Assembly (NCBI GenBank): GCA_902632125.1 | Contig: CACPBQ010000014.1 | Location: 1-43,077, forward strand | Direction: 5' to 3' | Source: Paracoccaceae bacterium | Lineage (GTDB): Bacteria > Pseudomonadota > Alphaproteobacteria > Rhodobacterales > Rhodobacteraceae | Length of the DNA: 43,077 nt | Shown: one piece after another, positions 17,645 through 27,928 of the stretch | Layout of the letters: each line of letters opens with the position of its first letter | How positions within the stretch are numbered: position 1 is the first letter of the stretch | The notes under the pieces: model-generated | Databases searched by the model: none | Told to the model about the DNA's origin: nothing | Seen by the model: only the letters and a program-made list of their open reading frames with translations | Position numbers and translations under genes: made by a program

Positions 17645-18892
17645 TTATTCGATATTTCTTCCTTCAGGGCTGGACATATCAAATCCAAGGTGACTAGCAA
17701 CAGTAAAAATATCTTTATCTCCTCTTCCACACATATTCATGCAAATTATGTGATCTTTAGGAAGGTTTGGTGCAATTTTCATAACATGCGCAAGCGCATG
17801 ACTTGGCTCTAATGCAGGTATGATACCTTCGGTTGTACAGCTTAGCTGAAAAGCCTCAAGAGCCTCAATATCTGTAATTGAGACATATTTGGCCCTGCCT
17901 ATTTCATGCAGCCAAGCGTGTTCAGGGCCTATTCCCGGGTAATCGAGACCCGCGGAAATAGAAAAACCCTCTAATATTTGGCCATCTTCATTTTGTAACA
18001 AATAAGTGCGATTTCCATGTAAAACCCCTGGTCTGCCACCAGTAAGCGAGGCACAGTGTTGCATTTTGTCATTCACACCCTTTCCTCCGGCTTCAACACC
18101 TATGATATTGACTAAATTATCGTCCAAAAAAGGAAAGAATAAACCCATGGCATTAGAACCACCGCCAATAGCGGCTATTAATGTGTCGGGAAGACGACCT
18201 TCGGCCTGATGCATTTGTCTTTTTGTTTCTTTTCCAATTATAGATTGAAAGTCTCGCACCATGGCTGGGTAGGGATGGGGTCCGGCAACCGTTCCTATAC
18301 AATAAAAAGTGTCATTCACGTTAGTAACCCAATCGCGCAGTGCATCATTCATTGCGTCCTTCAAGGTACCTCGGCCTGAAGTGACAGGGATAACCTCCGC
18401 ACCAAGAAGTTTCATACGAAAAACATTTGGAGCCTGTCTTTCAACATCGTGAGCTCCCATATAAACAACACACTTTAGGCCAAACTTAGCGCAGACAGTG
18501 GCTGTAGCGACCCCATGCTGGCCAGCTCCTGTTTCTGCAATTATTCGTGTCTTTCCCATTCTTTTAGCAAGAATTATCTGCCCAAGTACGTTATTGATTT
18601 TATGGGCGCCTGTATGGTTCAACTCATCTCGTTTAAAGTAGATTTTTGCACCACCTAAATGATTTGTCAGACGTTCCGCAAAATAAAGAGGGCTAGGTCT
18701 TCCTACATAGTTTGTCCACAGATCGTTCATTTCCGACCAGAAAGATTGATCAGTTTTGGCTTTTTCGTACTGCTTTTCAAGCTCAAGAATGAGCGGCATT
18801 AATGTTTCAGACACAAACCTCCCACCAAACTTACCAAAACGGCCTTTATCATCAGGTCCATGCATAAAACTATTAAAAAGATCGTTTGCCAT
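17645..18892 (-). CDS. trpB: Tryptophan synthase beta chain
   Basis: This 415-residue PLP enzyme condenses indole with serine to give tryptophan. The Schiff-base lysine is K98 in [10 protein letters not shown] and the phosphate loop is GGGSNAMG. The N-terminal phrase [16 protein letters not shown] is diagnostic. AAAGAGA precedes the ATG. trpF lies 68 bases upstream on the same strand, but trpA is not next to it in this window, so the alpha subunit must be encoded elsewhere. Confidence 0.96.
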   Translation of the reverse strand: MANDLFNSFMHGPDDKGRFGKFGGRFVSETLMPLILELEKQYEKAKTDQSFWSEMNDLWTNYVGRPSPLYFAERLTNHLGGAKIYFKRDELNHTGAHKINNVLGQIILAKRMGKTRIIAETGAGQHGVATATVCAKFGLKCVVYMGAHDVERQAPNVFRMKLLGAEVIPVTSGRGTLKDAMNDALRDWVTNVNDTFYCIGTVAGPHPYPAMVRDFQSIIGKETKRQMHQAEGRLPDTLIAAIGGGSNAMGLFFPFLDDNLVNIIGVEAGGKGVNDKMQHCASLTGGRPGVLHGNRTYLLQNEDGQILEGFSISAGLDYPGIGPEHAWLHEIGRAKYVSITDIEALEAFQLSCTTEGIIPALEPSHALAHVMKIAPNLPKDHIICMNMCGRGDKDIFTVASHLGFDMSSPEGRNIE

Positions 18893-18960
18893 ATAATTAT
18901 CTCTTTTTCAAAAAGGTTTAGCTTGCCATAAAACAAACGTAAAGTGTGTATGCCAACAAA

Positions 18961-19599
18961 TTATATAGAAGACATAAACAAAGAAATTTTCTCCTCATCC
19001 TTCTGCCCAGGGGTTTTTTCCACGCCGGATGATAAATCGAGCTGATTTGCTCCTGTGAGTTTAATGGCTTCTTTGACATTCTCACTAGTTAGACCCCCTG
19101 CAAGCAACCAAGGGCACTCAAAATTAAAGCCTTTAAGCAAATTCCAATCAAAATTTAACCCATTTCCACCGGGCAAAACAGACGGTGACGAAGATTTTGC
19201 GTCTATCAGTAATTGGTCAGCCACGTCTTTAAAAAGTAAAATTGATTCAAGGTCAGATTTTTTTGAAACACCGATTGCCTTTATAACTGGTAAGTTATAT
19301 CGGGCCTTAATTTCCAATATTCTTCCAGGAGACTCGCGACCGTGCAATTGAATAAAGTCAAGTGGAACTTTTGCTAGGATTTTATCCATAGTCTGGTTGT
19401 CTAAGTTGACTGTGACCCCCACTTTTTTAATTTGATTTCCCGCGTGTAAACTGAGCTTTCTCGCAAGGTTTAAATCTAAAAACCGCGGAGATTTTTCAAA
19501 AAACATCAAACCAACGTAGTGAACACCATATCTTAAGCAAGTATCCATATCCGCTATGTCTGTTATACCACAAATTTTGACACGTATTTTTGAATTCAT
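18961..19599 (-). CDS. trpF: Phosphoribosylanthranilate isomerase
   Basis: This 212-residue beta/alpha-barrel enzyme performs the Amadori rearrangement of phosphoribosylanthranilate in tryptophan synthesis. The general base cysteine is in KICGIT (C10). The substrate-binding segments VQLHG-like (FIQLHG) and LAGGLTSENV are present, with DLSSGVE near the end. It starts 4 bases after the lapA stop, so it probably shares a transcript with ihfB-lapA. Confidence 0.93.
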   Translation of the reverse strand: MNSKIRVKICGITDIADMDTCLRYGVHYVGLMFFEKSPRFLDLNLARKLSLHAGNQIKKVGVTVNLDNQTMDKILAKVPLDFIQLHGRESPGRILEIKARYNLPVIKAIGVSKKSDLESILLFKDVADQLLIDAKSSSPSVLPGGNGLNFDWNLLKGFNFECPWLLAGGLTSENVKEAIKLTGANQLDLSSGVEKTPGQKDEEKISLFMSSI

Positions 19600-19603
19600 T
19601 TAT

Positions 19604-19960
19604 TTAGTTTTTTGCTTCAACTTTTTCCAAAAGTGTAAGAACGTCGTCTTTTTCGTTATCTGCGGCCTGCAGCTCTGATAGTTTGGTTTCAGCTTGAGAA
19701 AGTCTTTTTTGATAATTATTTGCCTCTGATCGAAATTTATATTCCCGAAGCCACTCCCATATAAATCCAAAAACTAGTCCAATAAAAATACCTGAAAAGA
19801 AAACTAAAAACACCGGAATATTCAAGGCAGCATTTATTCCCAAAAGAGACGATAAACTCTCGGGTAGAAATTTCAAATTCACTTTTCCGCTATTTGCTAC
19901 GGAAATTAAAAAAAGAAATATCGCTAAACAGATCAGAAATGCGGTGCGTATGAAACGCAT
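19604..19960 (-). CDS. lapA: LapA family inner-membrane protein (DUF1049)
   Basis: This 118-residue membrane protein has two transmembrane helices (about residues 5-24 and 47-68), the second ending in IWEWLREY, followed by a cytosolic coiled-coil stretch. This is the LapA/YciS layout. In E. coli LapA and LapB tune LpxC stability and lipopolysaccharide synthesis; LapB is not in this window. Gaps of 5 bases to ihfB and 4 bases to trpF make co-transcription likely. Confidence 0.8.
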   Translation of the reverse strand: MRFIRTAFLICLAIFLFLISVANSGKVNLKFLPESLSSLLGINAALNIPVFLVFFSGIFIGLVFGFIWEWLREYKFRSEANNYQKRLSQAETKLSELQAADNEKDDVLTLLEKVEAKN

Positions 19961-19965
19961 ATTAA

Positions 19966-20250
19966 CTAAGCTCTTCCGTTGAGACGATCTCGTAACAGTT
20001 TACCTGTTTTAAAAAAGGGGACTGCCTTACTTTCGACCTTGACGGCTTCTCCAGTTCGCGGGTTTCTTCCCATCCTAGCATCTCTTGATTTTACGGAGAA
20101 AGCTCCAAAGCCTCGGAGCTCAACTCTGTCACCCTTCGCCAAAGCCTCGGTTATTTCACTAAAAACTGTATTAACAATACGTTCTACGTCGCGCTGATAA
20201 AGATGTGGATTTTCGTCAGCAATTATTTGAATTAGTTCCGAACGTATCAT
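19966..20250 (-). CDS. ihfB: Integration host factor subunit beta
   Basis: This 94-residue HU/IHF DNA-bending protein has the beta-arm tip sequence GRNPRTGE, whose proline intercalates between base pairs, and the helix region RSELIQIIA at the N-terminus. The position downstream of rpsA and the sequence [11 protein letters not shown] favour the beta subunit of IHF over HU. It partners with IhfA, which is not in this window. It acts as a nucleoid architectural factor. Confidence 0.93.
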   Translation of the reverse strand: MIRSELIQIIADENPHLYQRDVERIVNTVFSEITEALAKGDRVELRGFGAFSVKSRDARMGRNPRTGEAVKVESKAVPFFKTGKLLRDRLNGRA

Positions 20251-20504
20251 CTGTAAAAACCCCCGCTGTTATAAATGTCCCACAAACAAATAGTATAAAC
20301 ACAATAGCTACTGATAAAAGACATTTATTCTTCAGGTCTATACTCATAAGGTACTTTTTTAAAGTTTTTTACTAAAAATAGAGAATTTCTATAAATTTTG
20401 AATTTATTTTTAAACTAAAAATACGTGTTGAATTACTTCAAAAACCGAATCGACTTTTTTTACCCCTGAATTTGCAAGGACAATTATCTAAAAATTTTGA
20501 CAAA

Positions 20505-22184
20505 CTAGTCTTCAGTTTTCAAAGCAGCGCCGAGAATATCTCCTAACGAGGCACCACTGTCCGAAGAACCGTACTGCTCAACTGCTTCTTTTTCCTCGGC
20601 AATCTCTCGAGCCTTTATCGAAACACCTAATTTTCGCGTCTTGTTGTCGATATTAGTCACTCGCACATCTACTTTATCACCAACACTAAACCTTTCCGGT
20701 TTTTGTTCAGCTCGGTCTCGGGAAAGATCAGATTTGCGGATAAAAGACTTCATGCCTTCATATTCTACTTCAATCCCGCCGTCTTCTATTGATTTGATTT
20801 CGACTGTGATAACTGAACCACGCTTCACGTTTCCTGTTGCTTCAGCAAACTTATCGCCACCTAAAGCTTTGATTGATAGACTTATTCGTTCCTTCTCAAC
20901 GTCAACCTCCGATACAATAGCTTTGACGGTGTCACCCTTTTTAAAATTTTTAATAGCCTCTTCGCCACGTTCATTCCATGAAATATCGCTTAGATGAACC
21001 ATCCCGTCTATATCCCCTTGAAGACCTATAAATAGCCCAAATTCAGTTATATTTTTAACTTCGCCTTCGACTTCTGCTCCTTCTGCATGAGCTTCGGCAA
21101 ATACTTCCCATGGGTTTTTCATTGTCTGTTTCAATCCCAAAGATACACGTCTTTTAGAATCGTCTATTTCAAGCACCATCACCTCAACCTCTTGACTGGT
21201 CGAGACAATTTTACCTGGATGAACATTTTTCTTTGTCCATGACATTTCTGACACGTGGACTAAGCCTTCAACACCAGCTTCTAACTCAACAAACGCTCCA
21301 TAGTCAGTTATATTAGTAACAACGCCTTTGTGTGTAGATTCAAGAGGATATTTAGTCTCAACTATTGACCACGGATCTTCTTCTAGTTGCTTCATTCCAA
21401 GACTTATACGATGGGTGTCTTTATTTATTTTGATGACCTGTACTTTTATTGACTGACCGATTGTGAGGATCTCTGATGGGTGATTAATTCTTTTCCAAGC
21501 CATATCGGTGACATGAAGCAACCCATCAACACCACCTAAATCAACAAATGCGCCATACTCAGTAATATTTTTCACTACGCCTTCTGCGTCCATACCTTCA
21601 GCTAAGTTCCCTATAACTTCGGCCCTCTGTTCCGCTCTACTCTCTTCAAGTATTGAACGGCGGGATACAACAATATTGCCCCTACGTCGGTCCATCTTAA
21701 GAATTTGAAATGGCTGTTTCATACCCATCAGTGGCCCAGCATCTCTAATGGGGCGAACATCCACTTGTGAACCTGGTAGGAATGCGACTGCCCCGCCCAG
21801 ATCAACCGTAAAGCCGCCTTTTACTCTTCCAAATATAGCGCCATCAACCCTCTCGTCCGTTGAGTGAGCTTTTTCAAGCCTGTCCCAGGCCTCTTCCCTT
21901 CGCGCCATTTCTCGGGAAACAACCGCTTCTCCTTTTGAATTTTCAACTTGACGCAGATATACTTCAACCTCATCACCAACGGCAACCTCCGGAGCTTCTC
22001 CAGGGTTAGCAAACTCTTTTAGCTCAACCCTTCCCTCCATTTTGTAACCGATATCTATTATTGCAAACCCTGCTTCTACGGCAATAATCTTACCCTTTAC
22101 TACCGAATTCTCTTGCGGCGTCTCTATTTCATAGCTTTCATTTAACAAAGCTTCGAATTCTTCCATTGTTGCGTTTTGAGCCAT
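20505..22184 (-). CDS. rpsA: 30S ribosomal protein S1
   Basis: This 559-residue protein contains six tandem S1 RNA-binding domains, roughly at 20-90, 105-170, 190-260, 277-345, 362-432 and 449-520. The recurrent phrases YGAFVDLGGVDGLLHV and YGAFVELEAGVEGLVHV mark the third and fourth domains. It brings mRNA to the small ribosomal subunit. No strong Shine-Dalgarno sequence precedes the ATG, as known for E. coli rpsA, whose translation is autoregulated through its leader. An upstream hairpin with a T-run separates it from cmk. Confidence 0.96.
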   Translation of the reverse strand: MAQNATMEEFEALLNESYEIETPQENSVVKGKIIAVEAGFAIIDIGYKMEGRVELKEFANPGEAPEVAVGDEVEVYLRQVENSKGEAVVSREMARREEAWDRLEKAHSTDERVDGAIFGRVKGGFTVDLGGAVAFLPGSQVDVRPIRDAGPLMGMKQPFQILKMDRRRGNIVVSRRSILEESRAEQRAEVIGNLAEGMDAEGVVKNITEYGAFVDLGGVDGLLHVTDMAWKRINHPSEILTIGQSIKVQVIKINKDTHRISLGMKQLEEDPWSIVETKYPLESTHKGVVTNITDYGAFVELEAGVEGLVHVSEMSWTKKNVHPGKIVSTSQEVEVMVLEIDDSKRRVSLGLKQTMKNPWEVFAEAHAEGAEVEGEVKNITEFGLFIGLQGDIDGMVHLSDISWNERGEEAIKNFKKGDTVKAIVSEVDVEKERISLSIKALGGDKFAEATGNVKRGSVITVEIKSIEDGGIEVEYEGMKSFIRKSDLSRDRAEQKPERFSVGDKVDVRVTNIDNKTRKLGVSIKAREIAEEKEAVEQYGSSDSGASLGDILGAALKTED

Positions 22185-22270
22185 GAGGTCTCGTCTTCCT
22201 TTTCTATTCTACGTTTCTGGCCAAGTGGTTGGTTCCGCTGGTCTTTAAACTATTTTAATCAATAAACATT

Positions 22271-22294
22271 AAAAGGGCCGGTACTATCCGACCC
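22271..22294 (-). terminator. Probable intrinsic terminator between cmk and rpsA
   Basis: Read on the minus strand, a 7-bp stem (GGGTCGG paired with CCGGCCC, including one G-T pair) with a 6-base loop is followed directly by TTTT. It lies about 83 bases after the cmk stop and 86 bases before the rpsA start. It most simply ends the aroA-cmk transcript, but could also act as an attenuator in an rpsA leader. Confidence 0.6.
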
Positions 22295-22376
22295 GATATA
22301 ATACTGCGCGGTTGTGCGCTTATCTCTCTCTTCAACATTAAAGGGCGATCTAATATGAAAAAATATTATATTCAAG

Positions 22377-22985
22377 TTAAATTTTTGATCGTACATAAGC
22401 AAAAACTTCATCTACTGCTTCTTTTATTGATAAATCTGAAGTGTCAATTACTTTAGCATCAACTGCTGCAACCAGCGGCGAAGATCTTCGCTTTTGATCT
22501 CGTTCGTCTCTTTGTCTAATTTGATCTAAAATTGTTTCTAAGCTTATTTTTGTATCTTGTTTGACCAGTTCAAAATATCTTCTACTAGCTCTTGAGTCTA
22601 AAGAGGCTGTAAGAAAAATTTTAACCTTTGCATCTGGGCAAACTACTGTCCCAATATCTCTACCATCTAAAACTGCGCCTGGTAACTTTTTTGAAAAATT
22701 TCTTTGAAATTGAAGAAGAGCGGCTCTTACCTCTGGAATCAAAGCTATCTCACTCGCTACTTGGGCTATCTCCGGTTTTTGAAGATCATATATTTTTAGA
22801 TCATTGTTATCCAGGTTTTGAGCGGCAGAAATCGGTTCATAACCTTCTAGATACTTCGCTCCAATCGCCCTGTAAAGTTTTCCAGTATCCAAATAATTAA
22901 ATTGCAATTTTTCTGATATAGCTTTCGAAACTGTTCCCTTACCCGAAGCGGCTGGTCCATCAATGGCGATTACATTATTACTCAT
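22377..22985 (-). CDS. cmk: Cytidylate kinase
   Basis: This 202-residue P-loop kinase phosphorylates CMP and dCMP with ATP. The Walker A motif is GPAASGKG at 10-17. The sequence [13 protein letters not shown] and the lid-type arginines in [10 protein letters not shown] are characteristic. Its ATG overlaps the aroA stop as ATGA, so the two are translationally coupled. The order aroA-cmk-rpsA is widespread in proteobacteria. Confidence 0.95.
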   Translation of the reverse strand: MSNNVIAIDGPAASGKGTVSKAISEKLQFNYLDTGKLYRAIGAKYLEGYEPISAAQNLDNNDLKIYDLQKPEIAQVASEIALIPEVRAALLQFQRNFSKKLPGAVLDGRDIGTVVCPDAKVKIFLTASLDSRASRRYFELVKQDTKISLETILDQIRQRDERDQKRRSSPLVAAVDAKVIDTSDLSIKEAVDEVFAYVRSKI

Positions 22986-24334
22986 GTTTTTAATATGCTA
23001 AAGTTTGCTCCTATTTGGGACATTAAACTTTTAAAAACTGGAAATGAAGTGTTAACAGGTCGACTATCGTCAATAACAAGCTCGTGTTTACTGGCCATAC
23101 CTAAAACAAGAAATGACATTGCTATTCTGTGGTCGAGAAAGGTCTGGCAAAAACCACCTCCATTGACCCCATCTATTTCGCGGCCTTCAACTGACCACCA
23201 ATCTTCGCCCTCTTCTATTTTAAGACCATTGGACTTTAACCCCTTTGCCATCGCGTCTATTCGGTCACTTTCTTTAACTCGCAACTCGCGGACTCCGCGC
23301 ATCATGGTTGTTCCTTTCGCAAATGCAGCAACAACTGATAGAATGGGATATTCATCAATCATACTTGCTGCTCGTTTAGGAGGAACATCTACTCCAATCA
23401 TGTTAGGTGAAAACCTTGCTCGAATATCGGCCATCAGTTCACCACCCTGAAAATTTTCATTCTCGAAAGTTATGTCGGCATTCATTTCTTTGAGAGTTTC
23501 AAATAAGCCGGCGCGCGTTGGGTTGAGACCAATATTGGGAACAAGGATATCCGACCCTTCTGTTATTAATGCCGCACAAACAGGAAAAGCTGCGCTTGAG
23601 GGGTCTCTTGGAACAATTATTTCTTGGGCGTTCAGCTCGGGATATCCATCGAGCTTAATTATATGCCCCGCAGTAGTTTGCTCAGAAGTGATGTTAGCTC
23701 CAAAGGCTTTCAGCATTCGTTCAGTATGATCTCTGGTTTTTTCTTTTTCAATAACTTTGGTTGTTCCAGGAGAATTTAAGCCTGCAAACAGTATAGCTGA
23801 TTTAATTTGAGCCGAAGCAACTGGCGTGTGATATGTTATTGGAATAGGGGCTTTCGATCCCACTACGGTGATTGGAAGTTGACCATTTTTTCGACCATAA
23901 GTTCGTGCCCCAAATAAATTCAAAGGTTCTGTTATTCTTGCCATGGGTCTTTTGTTAAGACTGGCATCGCCTGTAAAAGTTGCTGTAATATTGGAAGTCG
24001 ACATAGCTCCCATTATAAGGCGAACCCCTGTACCTGAATTGCCACAATCTATTACTTTTTTAGGCTCAGCAAATCCTCCAACACCAAAGCCATCAACTGT
24101 CCACTCTCCATTTTTGTGTTTTTCAACTAATGCTCCAAATGAACTCATTGCCTTTGCAGTATCGATAACATCTTGACCTTCAAGAAGGCCATTGATCTTA
24201 GTTTTCCCAATCGACAATGCACCTAAGATCAATGATCTATGAGATATTGACTTATCACCAGGTACATTGGCCTGACCGGATAGATTAGTAACTCGTTTGG
24301 ATGACATCGGAATAGGTTTTTCGAGCTGAGACAT
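22982..24334 (-). CDS. aroA: 3-phosphoshikimate 1-carboxyvinyltransferase (EPSP synthase, class II-like)
   Basis: This 450-residue shikimate-pathway enzyme transfers enolpyruvyl from PEP to shikimate 3-phosphate. The segments [11 protein letters not shown] (24-34), [29 protein letters not shown] and MIDEYPIL match the class II branch that includes Agrobacterium CP4. In the PEP-site loop the sequence is GNSGTG with Gly101. CP4 has alanine at this place (Ala100), a residue linked to glyphosate insensitivity, so this enzyme has the ordinary glycine. It overlaps cmk by 4 bases. Confidence 0.95.
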   Translation of the reverse strand: MSQLEKPIPMSSKRVTNLSGQANVPGDKSISHRSLILGALSIGKTKINGLLEGQDVIDTAKAMSSFGALVEKHKNGEWTVDGFGVGGFAEPKKVIDCGNSGTGVRLIMGAMSTSNITATFTGDASLNKRPMARITEPLNLFGARTYGRKNGQLPITVVGSKAPIPITYHTPVASAQIKSAILFAGLNSPGTTKVIEKEKTRDHTERMLKAFGANITSEQTTAGHIIKLDGYPELNAQEIIVPRDPSSAAFPVCAALITEGSDILVPNIGLNPTRAGLFETLKEMNADITFENENFQGGELMADIRARFSPNMIGVDVPPKRAASMIDEYPILSVVAAFAKGTTMMRGVRELRVKESDRIDAMAKGLKSNGLKIEEGEDWWSVEGREIDGVNGGGFCQTFLDHRIAMSFLVLGMASKHELVIDDSRPVNTSFPVFKSLMSQIGANFSILKT

Positions 24335-24466
24335 TCTTTAACTTACCTTGTTATTTCGACCTGATACCTGATGAAAACAAAAGCGTCCATTACCAAATCA
24401 TTCTGACTAATTTTGTTGAGTGAATTTTTTCCGATTGACACCCACATTTGATTGAATACAAAAAAA

Positions 24467-25183
24467 TCAAGTTATAAACGAGAGATAGTAAGGAGTTCTT
24501 TTCTCCTTCAAAGCTTTTAATTCGTACCGTGTTGAGATCCAATCTTGCCATGGAGTGCGCCAGTCCGAAGCATCTTTTGCTAACCACTTAAATCCCGCCT
24601 TGGGTACTTCTTGTAGGGCTTGCCTCACATAGTCTTCAATATCTGTGGCTATACGTAGTATGCTCCCAGGTTTCATGACTTCATAAAGAGGAGCCAGGAA
24701 TTCCTGTGTTACAAATCTCCTACGATGGTGCCTTTTTTTAGGCCATGGATCTGGGTACAATAAAAAAACATTCGAAATTGAATTCTTTACTAAAACATCA
24801 AAGATATTTCGTACATCTCCATCATACAGTTTTATATTCTGGCAAGGATTAACACTTAATTTTGCCATTAATTTTGCTACGCCATTTTGATAAGGTTCGC
24901 AGCCAATAAAGCCTATGTCGGGATAGAGACTTGCCTGATGAATAAGATGTTCGCCTCCACCAAACCCGATTTCTAACCAAACGGCTTTTTTATCAAAAAT
25001 TTCAGATAATTTAATTTTCTTTCTTTGAGGGTTTTCTTGCCAAGAAATATTTCCAAGAGAATACTTCTCAAACTGATTGAGAAGGGCGTCCGTTTGTGCG
25101 GCACTTAGACTTTTTCCTTTGAAACGGCCATAAAAATTTCGCCATTTTGTTCCAGTTTTATGATGAATAATTTCACTACACAT
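24467..25183 (-). CDS. trmB: tRNA (guanine-N7-)-methyltransferase
   Basis: This 238-residue SAM-dependent methyltransferase modifies G46 of tRNA variable loops. The SAM-binding motif is LEIGFGGGEHL, and the TrmB signature DPWPKKRHHRRRF is intact. The N-terminal WRNFYGRFKGKSLS is typical of alphaproteobacterial TrmB. The ATG at 25183 is preferred to a TTG directly before it. It follows metK by 43 bases, an apt neighbour because MetK supplies SAM. Confidence 0.93.
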   Translation of the reverse strand: MCSEIIHHKTGTKWRNFYGRFKGKSLSAAQTDALLNQFEKYSLGNISWQENPQRKKIKLSEIFDKKAVWLEIGFGGGEHLIHQASLYPDIGFIGCEPYQNGVAKLMAKLSVNPCQNIKLYDGDVRNIFDVLVKNSISNVFLLYPDPWPKKRHHRRRFVTQEFLAPLYEVMKPGSILRIATDIEDYVRQALQEVPKAGFKWLAKDASDWRTPWQDWISTRYELKALKEKRTPYYLSFIT

Positions 25184-25226
25184 CAATAATATATATCACT
25201 GACTTTTGATCAGACTGCATTTTATT

Positions 25227-26411
25227 TTATTTACATTTGGCTTTAAGTTCGTCTACTAAATTGAGTTTTTCCCAACTAAACCCACCGTCTTGCTCAGGCT
25301 TGCGGCCAAAGTGTCCATAAGCTGCAGTTCTTTGGTATATAGGTTTGTTTAATCCCAGGTGCGTCCTTATCCCCATTGGTGTTAAATCCATACAAGAGGC
25401 AATTGCCCTCTCTATTATTTCTTCGGAAACGATGCCGGTACCAAACGTGTCTGCATATATAGAGAGCGGTTTTGCTACCCCAATTGCATAGCTTAACTGT
25501 ATTGAACATTTTTTTGCCAGACCGGCGCCAACAATATTTTTGGCTAAATAACGTGCAGCATAAGCTGCTGAACGATCAACCTTTGTCGGATCCTTTCCTG
25601 AAAACGCTCCCCCTCCATGTGGTGCTGCGCCTCCATAAGTATCGACAATTATTTTCCGGCCTGTTAAACCAGCATCCCCATCAGGACCGCCTATAACAAA
25701 TTTTCCGGTTGGATTTACATGCCATTTAGTTTCATTCGATATCCAATTATCGGGTAAAACTTCTCTAATGTACGGTTCGACAACAGAGCGAACGTCTGTA
25801 GAGGTCATTTTTTCATCCAGGTGCTGGGTTGATAAAACAATAGATGTTACGCTAGTGGGCATTCCATTTTGGTATTTTACTGATAATTGCGATTTAGCAT
25901 CAGGCCCTAAAGTTGGCTCAGTTCCATTTTTTCTAACTTCTGCGAGTCTTCTAAGCATTGCGTGAGAATATTGAATAGGGGCAGGCATCAAATCCTCAGT
26001 CTCGTCAGTAGCGTATCCGAACATTATTCCCTGATCGCCGGCGCCTTCATCTTTATTAACTCCAGCGTTAACTCCCTGTGCTATATGCGCTGATTGCTCG
26101 TGCAATAAGTTTGTTACTTCTACTGTCTGATGATGGAATTTTTCTTGTTCGTATCCAATATCCCTAATACATGACCTCGCAATATCATCAATCTGACCCA
26201 TATACTCTTTTAGAATATTTTTATCAGTAAGCCCGACTTCGCCTCCTATAACGACCCTATTAGTTGTTGCAAATGTTTCGCATGCCACTCTCGCTTCAGG
26301 TTCTTCTGAGATGAAAGCGTCGAGCACGGCGTCAGATATTCGATCACAAACCTTATCTGGATGTCCTTCAGACACCGACTCTGATGTAAATGTAAAGTTA
26401 GTCCTGCTCAA
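25227..26411 (-). CDS. metK: S-adenosylmethionine synthetase
   Basis: This 394-residue enzyme makes SAM from methionine and ATP. Hallmarks are SEGHPDK (H17), the loop [12 protein letters not shown] and [16 protein letters not shown]. The start codon is TTG at 26411, with GGAG 8 bases upstream, and the N-terminus [20 protein letters not shown] is normal for the family. It starts 23 bases after the lnt stop. The SAM/SAH riboswitch known upstream of metK in many Rhodobacterales is not recognisable here. Confidence 0.96.
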   Translation of the reverse strand: MSRTNFTFTSESVSEGHPDKVCDRISDAVLDAFISEEPEARVACETFATTNRVVIGGEVGLTDKNILKEYMGQIDDIARSCIRDIGYEQEKFHHQTVEVTNLLHEQSAHIAQGVNAGVNKDEGAGDQGIMFGYATDETEDLMPAPIQYSHAMLRRLAEVRKNGTEPTLGPDAKSQLSVKYQNGMPTSVTSIVLSTQHLDEKMTSTDVRSVVEPYIREVLPDNWISNETKWHVNPTGKFVIGGPDGDAGLTGRKIIVDTYGGAAPHGGGAFSGKDPTKVDRSAAYAARYLAKNIVGAGLAKKCSIQLSYAIGVAKPLSIYADTFGTGIVSEEIIERAIASCMDLTPMGIRTHLGLNKPIYQRTAAYGHFGRKPEQDGGFSWEKLNLVDELKAKCK

Positions 26412-26434
26412 ATTTTATCTCCAGATTGTGAACC

Positions 26435-27928
26435 TTAATGCTGTGTTCCAAAACTTTTTTGATTAATAAATTTTTTATTTAGAAATGCAATAACTACAGT
26501 CAAAAGAAATAATAATACAAATATCAGATTGCCATATACTCCATATACAGTGCTAAGCTTGCGAGAGGGAATAATAGAATCCAAGTAACCTGCTCTATTG
26601 ACTGAAATACTTTCAATAACATTACCATTGGCATCAATAATCGCAGAAATTCCAGTATTAGCTACGCGGATAACAGGCACGCCGTATTCTAGCGCTCTTA
26701 CACGAAGTTGCGCCAAATGTTGTTGTGGTCCGATTGACTTCCCGAACCATGCGTCATTTGTAATTTGCAAAATGAAATCAGCATTTTTGACCGAAGGTTT
26801 TAAGAAATTTGAGAATATAGCTTCGTAACATATCAAAGGAACAAAATTTAACCCATTTTGTAAATTTAACAGAGCAGGCCCTTTTCCTCTTTTGAATCCC
26901 CACCCAAATAAGTTCGACCGTTCCGAAATTTTAAAATAACTTTTTAAATTTATAAAAGGCATATATTCCCCAAAGGGGACGAGTTTAGCTTTATCATAGA
27001 AAACGGTTTCATGATTATTATTTTCAATGATAAGTGAATTTTTTAAAAAGTTTTTTGAGTCAATGTTCAAGGCTCCAAATATTAGTATACTTTCCCCTGC
27101 GGCATTTCTCATTTTTTCTAATTCTTCAACTGCCGAGGTATAAGGTAAATACAGAGACGTTTCTGGCCATATGACTATATCAGGCTTTGGCTGCTGAGAG
27201 GTCATTTCGATCATGTTTTCAAAATAAATGGGAGCAAACTCTTCTGACCATTTTTTTTCTTGAACCGCATTGGGTTGAATTAAACGGACACTCACATTTA
27301 AATTTTTTAAAGGTTCTTTTTTGAAAAAATGGGGAACAAAAAATAGAGACGAGATAATAAAAATAGCCAAAAATGTATTTGTTTTTGTTCGCATCTGCAG
27401 AGTGTAAGCAATCGTAAAACAGGTTAATAGTAAAAATAAACTTAATCCGTAAGGCCCCAACAGAGAGAACCACTTTTCTGCTTTAGTATCTAGCAAAACG
27501 TATGAAATAGTGGCCCAGGGAAATCCCGTAAATAAATACAAACGGCAGTATTCTGCCAAACATAAACCTATCACAAGTCCGATAGACGAAACATAATAAT
27601 GACCTAAAAAGGCAAATAGCGCCCAAATTAAAGCTAAAAAGCTTGGTAAGGCTATTAAAGCAATTGGAGCCATCCAACCGTGAACCCAAGGCTCAACCAA
27701 GAAAGGTTCCACTATCCATATTAAAGAAATAACAAAATATCCAAATCCAAATTGAAATGTTTCTTTGAAGATTTTTTTAGAAAAGTCATTATTAATCATA
27801 AGCCGAAACCATAAGATCAATGATAGAATACTCAAATACCATAGAGCCCAAGGATTATTCCCCAGTGCACATACACTTCCTAAAATTAAAGAAAAAATGT
27901 TTGGCTTATTCGGCAGCTTTGATCGCAT
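26435..27928 (-). CDS. lnt: Apolipoprotein N-acyltransferase
   Basis: This 497-residue inner-membrane enzyme adds the third acyl chain to lipoproteins. Several N-terminal transmembrane helices (residues about 10-200) precede a periplasmic nitrilase-like domain. The catalytic triad is visible: E256 in IWPETS, K315 in KAKLVPFGEY and C367 in LICYEA. A final hydrophobic segment lies near the C-terminus. The ATG lies inside the end of the CorC-like gene (23-base overlap), so translation is coupled. Confidence 0.94.
   Translation of the reverse strand: MRSKLPNKPNIFSLILGSVCALGNNPWALWYLSILSLILWFRLMINNDFSKKIFKETFQFGFGYFVISLIWIVEPFLVEPWVHGWMAPIALIALPSFLALIWALFAFLGHYYVSSIGLVIGLCLAEYCRLYLFTGFPWATISYVLLDTKAEKWFSLLGPYGLSLFLLLTCFTIAYTLQMRTKTNTFLAIFIISSLFFVPHFFKKEPLKNLNVSVRLIQPNAVQEKKWSEEFAPIYFENMIEMTSQQPKPDIVIWPETSLYLPYTSAVEELEKMRNAAGESILIFGALNIDSKNFLKNSLIIENNNHETVFYDKAKLVPFGEYMPFINLKSYFKISERSNLFGWGFKRGKGPALLNLQNGLNFVPLICYEAIFSNFLKPSVKNADFILQITNDAWFGKSIGPQQHLAQLRVRALEYGVPVIRVANTGISAIIDANGNVIESISVNRAGYLDSIIPSRKLSTVYGVYGNLIFVLLFLLTVVIAFLNKKFINQKSFGTQH

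Noticed and set aside
26400-26460. SAM/SAH riboswitch before metK
   Set aside because: Only short pieces (TTCACAA, GGAG) match; the conserved core could not be found by eye.
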